Positions 58,212 to 64,000 of a DNA stretch of 64,000 nucleotides are shown here, piece by piece. Source of the stretch: Riptortus pedestris (taxonomy: Eukaryota; Arthropoda; Insecta; Hemiptera; Alydidae); contig CM032230.1 in the NCBI GenBank assembly GCA_019009955.1, positions 31,044,501-31,108,500 on the forward strand. Direction: 5' to 3'. The translations under genes were made by a program, and so were the position numbers. Each line of letters starts with the position of its first letter. Position 1 is the stretch's first letter. The notes under the pieces were generated by a model, which was not told the DNA's origin, did not search any database, and worked only from the letters and a program-made list of their open reading frames with translations.

Positions 58212-61200
58212 CGCTATAATATAACAGTTGAGGTACATGCCGTGGACTGTAGATCTGTCGCCAACATCGTTATACCAAGCCGATTTTGGGCCAAAAATGT
58301 TTGATCCTGTTTATAGATGAATGGCATAAAACAATAAGAAAGAAAAATACAAATATTTATTTCCTAGAAGTTGTTACTGCTGTAAAATAAAACTTTGTTT
58401 CTTAAAAACTACTTACTTTATATAAAGTCAATTTATTATTATGATTTACAATAAATGCAAATATACTTTAATGTTTTCCACATTCAGAATTTCATATAAA
58501 GAGTTGCTAGCCGAATGTATTTATTCCCTTTCATTTATAAACTTTAGGACCAACTGTCTTAGTCTTAGACATTCTTTGTATAATTATCCGGCTCGAATTA
58601 TAATAGGGGTGCTTGTAGCACTTTCCCTAGGATAATAGTAACTCATTTTTGATATAATTATAAATATCCTAGTTGATGAGATACCCTATTAAATTCTATA
58701 ACCTACCAAATGTTGATATAAACTATTTTTTCAAATGACCGGCTATATTTGAAACACTCAGCAACCAATTAGTATGAAGGACCTGAAAACACTGATTGCT
58801 GCAGTGAATCGAATTACTGTGATATAACTGATTAGAGATATCAGGGCGAGGTTATCTCATTGCGGATTATTAATATTTATTATTTAGCATTGCCTGCTGG
58901 AGATAAGACTAATCTGGCATTATCCCCTGTTGGAAGGGTTGGCCTCAGAGAGGTTTCTCCATCCGCCATGTCTGTCAATGAGTGTGTGTGTTATATTAAT
59001 TACAAGTCAACGAATAATGACACAACTTTCATTTAAATCTAACTTTCAACGATTACTATGGTCTTCAACAGTGAGTTTTTGGTACAGCAGCCCTGATAAT
59101 AGAAGGCGCACGTGGGCAAGAGATTTGGAATTATATCAGTTTTCCTGGTATTTGTACTTCTTGTGGCATAAACTTAACGCAGAATTTTCTGCCCCAACAC
59201 ATTTTGTTATTAGGTTACCGACGTGACTTTCATAGGAGGTGTGTCCTATAATATTATAATAACTAACTTGAAACCTGAAATATTATATCTCTCTTCATAA
59301 AATAATGGAGTTTCATAATTCAGTATAATTAAATTCCCTAAGTTTTCTACGAATATGTATTAAAATACACAGAATAAATGGTTTCAACTAATCATTCTCA
59401 AAACAATAGCTAAGAAAATGTTATCTCTTATCTACCCACCATTATTATCATGTTATTAGTCAATCTCATAAAAGTGACTCAAAGGTTTATAATTAGCGCT
59501 TATATTTTCTTAGTAGTAAAGTGTATCCAACATTATACTTGTTTATTTCGGTTTTATCAACAAATTGATATGCACCTAGTGTTATTAGAATTTAATATTC
59601 TATAGAAAGGATTCGATTTTATAGTGTCTTTTGTGGGTTACACGATGTTAATTACTAAATCCTGGCCACCAAATGTATCTTAGATAATACCTCAATAAAG
59701 TTCAGAATTATTTTTTGTATATATTATCAGGGAAAGCATGTTGTCAGCACATGACTTGCTCTCTGCAAGTGCTAGTTTTACTTTGCATTTGACAAAAAGA
59801 GTAAGAATTTAGGGGGGAGCAAAAAGCATGTAATTTGGGGTATTGAGAAATTTTGAGGTATAAAAAATCAAAATTATTACTTCCGACTTCCGGTCCCTTT
59901 CGACTTCACTAGAATTACAATGTGTGCACAGATTAGAATATTATTATTTCGTACATGAGATAATGCTGTAATTATATTGTATATGAATCGGAGACAAGAT
60001 TTATTTCAAGTACCATCAACTATTTGAAACGAATATTCATAAATTGTTATATTAACACCACAGGTATAATAACAAGTAAATAATTCTACAGAAAATAATA
60101 TTTTTGTCTGAGGTTATATTAATGTTAGTTTTATAAAGTGTCAAGCAATTTATGGTATTTGCATCCGTGAGGTTCTCCCTTGCTTCAGGAACAATGCAAA
60201 ATCTGTTTCTTCTGAAGTTAGAAGTTTTATGTAAGAAATAAATTTTTTGAAGGATTGTAGAAGAAAACTAGAAAATTAGAACCTCCATCCATTAAGTCCT
60301 CTTTGACTAGTAGTAAAGAATAACCTGAAGTATATGCTTCGACTAAAAAGCGTATCTAGCGTAGGAACGTTCGTTTCCGATAACAAGGCGATTGTATGCT
60401 CCTGAAGTAAAAAAGAGGCGAAACAATTTAAGATAACGTTGAATAAAAATGATTAATTAGCTTGTTGAAACCCAACCATATATTCAAAGATTTGTGAATT
60501 TTGAAATGGGTCAAAAAGAGAGAAAAGAGGCTTATAAATACTCCATTTTCGAATATTTTGGATATCTTTATCTGGTATTGGGAGGAGTGAATGGCCAGCT
60601 AAGAAGGGATTGGGGAAATATATATATATGAAGGACGACAGACATATTGCACCCCCAGTCCTCAGCCAACAACGCAGGGAGACGTGATCCGAATCCATAC
60701 TTTGCCTCTTTGTAGTCATTCAGACATTTATTAATATTCTCCTCTCGCTCACAATTATTCAGTTTCCCGCGAGGAAAATTGTGATTTTCTTCAAGAACGC
60801 TTTCGCCTGGAAAACCGGGTTTTCGATTTATATTCGTGGCCGACTTTACCTAATATTGCCAATCCAGGAAGCTCAATCCTACTGGAATCATCAGCGACTG
60901 TTTCCTTACACACATGGGAGTATATTAGACTTGAATTAATATGTAGGAAGTAATCAAGGTATGTCTTAAAAATGTATTATTGGAACATCATAGATTAAGA
61001 TTTGTTTATAGTTACCATTATAATTTAATGAGTTAGATCAATCTTGTGTCAGACTACTTCAAATTGCTATTCCTATTAAAAATAGCTTGTTTCTATCATA
61101 CAGATTTGAAATTGTTCCACTAACTCATTTTCTTCACATTATTGAAAATTCTGAATGCTTCAGAGACTGGATTATACGAAAATAATAAACAGTGCCTTTC

Positions 61201-61310
61201 TCCACTGATTTTGGCTACTGTTTACAATACATCTTGGTGGGATGTATAGAAAATAGGCATTTAGAAGGTAACAATGTGTATTATTAATCTGTGAAAAAAA
61301 GGTACTTCAT
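58212..61310. other. AT-rich DNA without recognised content
   Basis: Three kilobases free of family A. Frames at 58930-59226 (98 codons, plus) and 60453-60719 (88 codons, minus) show no domain or splice support. Confidence 0.5.
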
Positions 61311-61313
61311 GTC

Positions 61314-61505
61314 TAATGATGTGATAGACATGCGAGACAGTTAGGACCTTGTCTTGACACCTCATGTACTAGTGCTTTAATGATGTGATAGACATGTTAG
61401 ACAGTTAGGACCTTGTCTTGACACCTCATGTACTAGTGCTTTAATGATGTGATAGACATGTTAGACAGTTAGGACCTTGTCTTGACACCTCATGTACTAG
61501 TAAAT
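61314..61505. repeat. 64-bp tandem repeat, 3 near-identical units
   Basis: Unit starting TAATGATGTGATAGACATG and containing GACAGTTAGGACCTTGTCTT, GACACCTCATGTACTAGTG. Starts at 61314, 61378 and 61442; units 2 and 3 are identical up to the last few bases, and unit 1 differs by GCG versus GTT after ACAT. Confidence 0.95.
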
Positions 61506-61509
61506 TAAT

Positions 61510-62370
61510 GTTACATGAATGAAGGATGAAGGAGTGATAGACACATGAAGTTGTCAGTCCATATAAGATTTTATTTTTTGTTCTTTTTTTATTGTTTATT
61601 TCCTAAATTGAATATTGTCTTTTTTCGAGTTATTTTTTGCTGATTTCATTCCCATAGAGTATAAATAAATTGTCTCTCGACAAACGCCATGCATTACTGT
61701 TATCCATGGAATCGTAAATAGAATATGATACGTTGAACTATCTAGATAGTTCCATTATTCCTGATATTGGCCATATATACTAGTTAAGTTGAATAATATC
61801 ATTCATTTGCAATCATATCGAATTCTCGCCGGTAATATGCATAGCAGAGCGGTGACTAGCGAGAAGTAAGTAGGCCGGAATGTCTGATTAAGCCCCGTCA
61901 ATGCTTGCCCAGACTCGTGGAATGTGAGATTGGTAATGCTTTCGACTAGCTATCTCGAATTACTAACGAGCGCCATATCGATTTACCCATCGATGGCAGG
62001 GTATGGATTTTATCCATGAAATAATTAGCCCCCTAAAATTGAGTTAGAGGAGAACTTAATTTGGGGGGCGAGCTTGATCGTCCCTCCCTCCCCCCCCTCT
62101 CGGATATGTACAAGTGAATAAATAATAAATGAGCTGCTCCTCCCCGGGTCAGAAACCTTTCCTGTTGGGGAAACTCCTTTCCCGGTTCTACAAGTTTCTT
62201 ATACAGAATTCCGCCATGGACGGACAGTGTAAGCTAAACAAAATTTACAGCTGATACAATCGATAGTTGCGTAACTCATTATTTGTAATCAATTATATTG
62301 TAATATATATAAATTGTAAAAACACATTAAAAGATTAAAAAATCTCCATACTTTGTTGGCAGTAAAAAGA
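61510..62370. other. Unrecognised DNA
   Basis: No family or frame. GGGGGGCGAGC and a C run occur near 62063-62097. Confidence 0.45.
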
Positions 62371-62371
62371 T

Positions 62372-62617
62372 AAAAAGAGGTTTGTTTTTTTTTTTACGTC
62401 TACTTTATGCTCCTAGGCTAATCGGGACATGTTATCCACAGGTTACCATCCTTTTCTAGCCAGGGTGGGCCTAGGGAGTTTATTTAATGAGTTCGTCTTT
62501 AAATAAATTTCCACTGCCCAGGGTGGGAATCGAACCCGCCACTCTAGGTCTACCATGCGAGATTAGGGCCAACGCCTTAACTCGCACGGCCAACCCGAGC
62601 CCCCCAAAAAAAAGAGG
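62372..62617 (-). mobile_element. tRNA-headed SINE, complete, with target duplication
   Basis: Reverse-oriented full copy: poly(T), TACGTCTACTTTATGCTCCTAGGC, CGGGACATGTTATCCACAGG, TTTTCTAGCCAGGGTGGG, reverse box B GGGAATCGAACCCGCC, and the reverse tRNA-like head GGCCAACGCCTTAACTCGCA, CGGCCAACCCGAGCCCCC. Flanked by AAAAAGAGG at 62372-62380 and 62609-62617. It has the best-preserved head of the family. Short frames across it are artefacts. Confidence 0.9.
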
Positions 62618-62619
62618 GG

Positions 62620-63295
62620 GTTTCCATTTTGATATATCTTTATTGTTTGTTTCCCTACATGTTTCGCACCCCAATTGACCAACTTCAGAGAGATTCAAAT
62701 TTCCAAAAGAGTGGAGACCCACTTACTGTGAAATCGTTGTCTGCTAATATGCTGCACTCTGAAATTGTATGAGGGGTAGTAAACAATAGAAAATTCATTA
62801 AATTCTTGACAATTACTGAAAAAGAAGAAGTTTGTTGTTTTCGTCACAAAACATTTTTTTAAATGAATGAAATTATGGCCTCCGTAAGGAATCAAAAAAA
62901 TACAGAAAAATTGATACATTCCCTAGAAGAAAACATGATAGCCTACTTTAGGGATCTCACAGGGATGCGTACTCAAAAAGACTTTCGTACCAGAGTAGAT
63001 TAAGATGATACAGAGTGCAAATTGATATATTTATTTAATTTACAGATATATCCAAGTCATGTAACACAATCAATATTACTGATATTCAAGGCGTGTGCAA
63101 AAATATTAACTCTTTATATTCTAATATGGCTACGAGCCTGTAGAAAAATTGAATTCATTTACTCTCAGAGCCTGTAAACGAATGTGCTTTTTTTGGATTT
63201 TAGGTCTGAAAAAATTTATATTTGAAGAATGTAACAAAATTTATTCTCAAGACCTGTAAAAAAATGTATTTTATTTGCATTTTAGAACTGTAAAA
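62620..63295. other. AT-rich DNA without recognised content
   Basis: Nothing identified. A short phrase (…ATTTATTCTCAAGACCTGTAAAAAAATG…) recurs loosely at 63120-63300 and 63930-63970, a possible weak local repeat that the last family A copy interrupts. Confidence 0.4.
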
Positions 63296-63299
63296 ATAT

Positions 63300-63910
63300 A
63301 GTCCGTCACGCAGGGGCTGCGTAAACTAAGCAGATTTCCCACGTGAAGTTTTACAATAGAGAAATTTCACGAGAGTCGAACAGTTACGGAAACGGCCGAA
63401 CTAACTTTTGACGGAATCTCCCGACTAGACCCGAAGTTAGCTAGATCTCATTTCGTCCGTTACAATTAATAAAAATGCAAATATCTCGGTTAATATTCAA
63501 GATAGAGAATAAATGTATAGAACAATATTTATAGTAAATTTAATTTTCAAAAAGATTGGTTCTATACAATGATTTGTACCGACGTTTGGCAACGGAGATA
63601 TTTCAAATTTTCGAAAATCCCCCTATAAACCCCCCCCCCTCCCACAGGTTCGATTTCAGCCATTAACGATCTTGATCTGTCTTTATGCATAAAACGTTTA
63701 AATATCGAGGTTGGTAAAGATCAAACAAAAATTATGACCGCTAGAGCGTTAACAGACAAATATAAGTATATATATAATTTTGAACGGACCTCATTTTCGT
63801 CATCTCCTGGGTAGGATCGATGGACATTTGAAGAAATTTTTCAAAAATCGCGTCATGAGTACGACCACAATAGCTGACTTCCCTCAATCTTAATAGGGAA
63901 TCTGCAAAAA
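63300..63910 (-). mobile_element. Family A, nearly full length
   Basis: AGTCCGTCACGCAGGGGCTGCG, AAGCAGATTTCCCACGTGAAG, the CGAACAGTTACGGAAACGGCC module, C-rich block 63632-63645, very short TA tract (63768), and a damaged 5' end (GACTTCCCTCAATCTTAATAGGGAATCTGCAAAAA). Here a 5-7 bp insertion enlarges the hairpin loop. Confidence 0.85.
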
Positions 63911-64000
63911 GGGGATTATTTATATTCATAATCTGTAAAAAATTGTCATTTATTCTCAAGGCCAATAAAAGATCGCATTATATTTGCTTTTTAAGCCTAT

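Noticed and set aside
58930..59226. 98-codon plus frame as a protein gene
   Set aside because: No domain, no start context or splice support; probable chance frame.
62384..62603. Genuine tRNA genes
   Set aside because: The tRNA-like heads with box B always continue into the same SINE body and are not foldable to a full tRNA by eye.
62487..62722. Frame with VGIEPATLGL and its minus-strand partner as proteins
   Set aside because: Both fall inside the SINE; such peptides are a frequent artefact of tRNA-derived repeats.

Overview
This window looks like non-coding nuclear DNA from an animal, most probably an arthropod. It is AT-rich, full of long (TA)n and (CT)n microsatellites and dispersed repeats, and has no bacterial-style operons. 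The best-supported host coding sequence is one 98-bp exon at 29479-29576 (+). It has a consensus acceptor and donor and encodes the start of an immunoglobulin domain of the klingon/lachesin type, a protostome neural adhesion family. No second exon of that gene was recognised on either side, so the window is best read as two very large introns around one exon (inference). A weaker exon-like frame lies on the minus strand at 35189-35391.

The dominant content is one repeat family, called family A here. It has about 30 recognisable copies and fragments on both strands, roughly 13 kb or one fifth of the window by hand count. The sense strand begins TTTTAGCAGATTTCCC, has a short hairpin near each end, carries a (TA)n tract at a fixed internal position and a G-rich block, repeats GGGAAATCTGCT inverted near the other end, and closes with the hairpin CGCAGCCCCTGCG and GTGACGGACTTTTT. 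No target duplication is visible. This layout matches non-autonomous Helentron-derived (HINE/DINE-1-like) elements. At least three subfamilies share the first ~450 bp and differ in the last part.

Other mobile DNA: a tRNA-headed SINE family (about 12 copies, one with a perfect 17-bp target duplication at 13658-13904); a foldback element (family B) inserted in a family A copy with an 11-bp duplication (9113-9592); a 1051-bp inverted-repeat transposon (family C, 42693-43743) sitting inside a (TA)n tract, with a decayed KRBA2-like integrase C-terminal reading frame, and a second partial copy at 48469-48817 interrupted by a SINE; a dead mariner-like transposase (about 512-1390); a broken non-LTR reverse transcriptase (18330-18904, minus); and Penelope-like GIY-YIG endonuclease remnants (51705-52045 and perhaps 19180-19430, minus).

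Tandem DNA includes a 42-bp minisatellite of about 35 units (36126-37590), whose unit length is divisible by three so that long frames are open on both strands, a near-perfect triple 64-bp repeat (61314-61505), a degenerate ~60-bp array split by a family A copy (7198-8410), and many microsatellites.

Region by region: 1-8 kb mariner remnant and plain AT-rich DNA; 7-16 kb dense family A; 17-20 kb CT tract, retrotransposon remnants; 21-27 kb family A clusters and SINEs; 29.5 kb the Ig exon; 33-35 kb family A; 36-37.6 kb minisatellite; 38.8-50.8 kb densest transposon zone (families A, B, C, SINEs); 51-56 kb sparse; 56-58 kb two complete family A copies; 58-64 kb mostly unrecognised DNA with one SINE and a final family A copy. 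No genuine tRNA, rRNA, CRISPR or operon was found. All alignments were made by eye.
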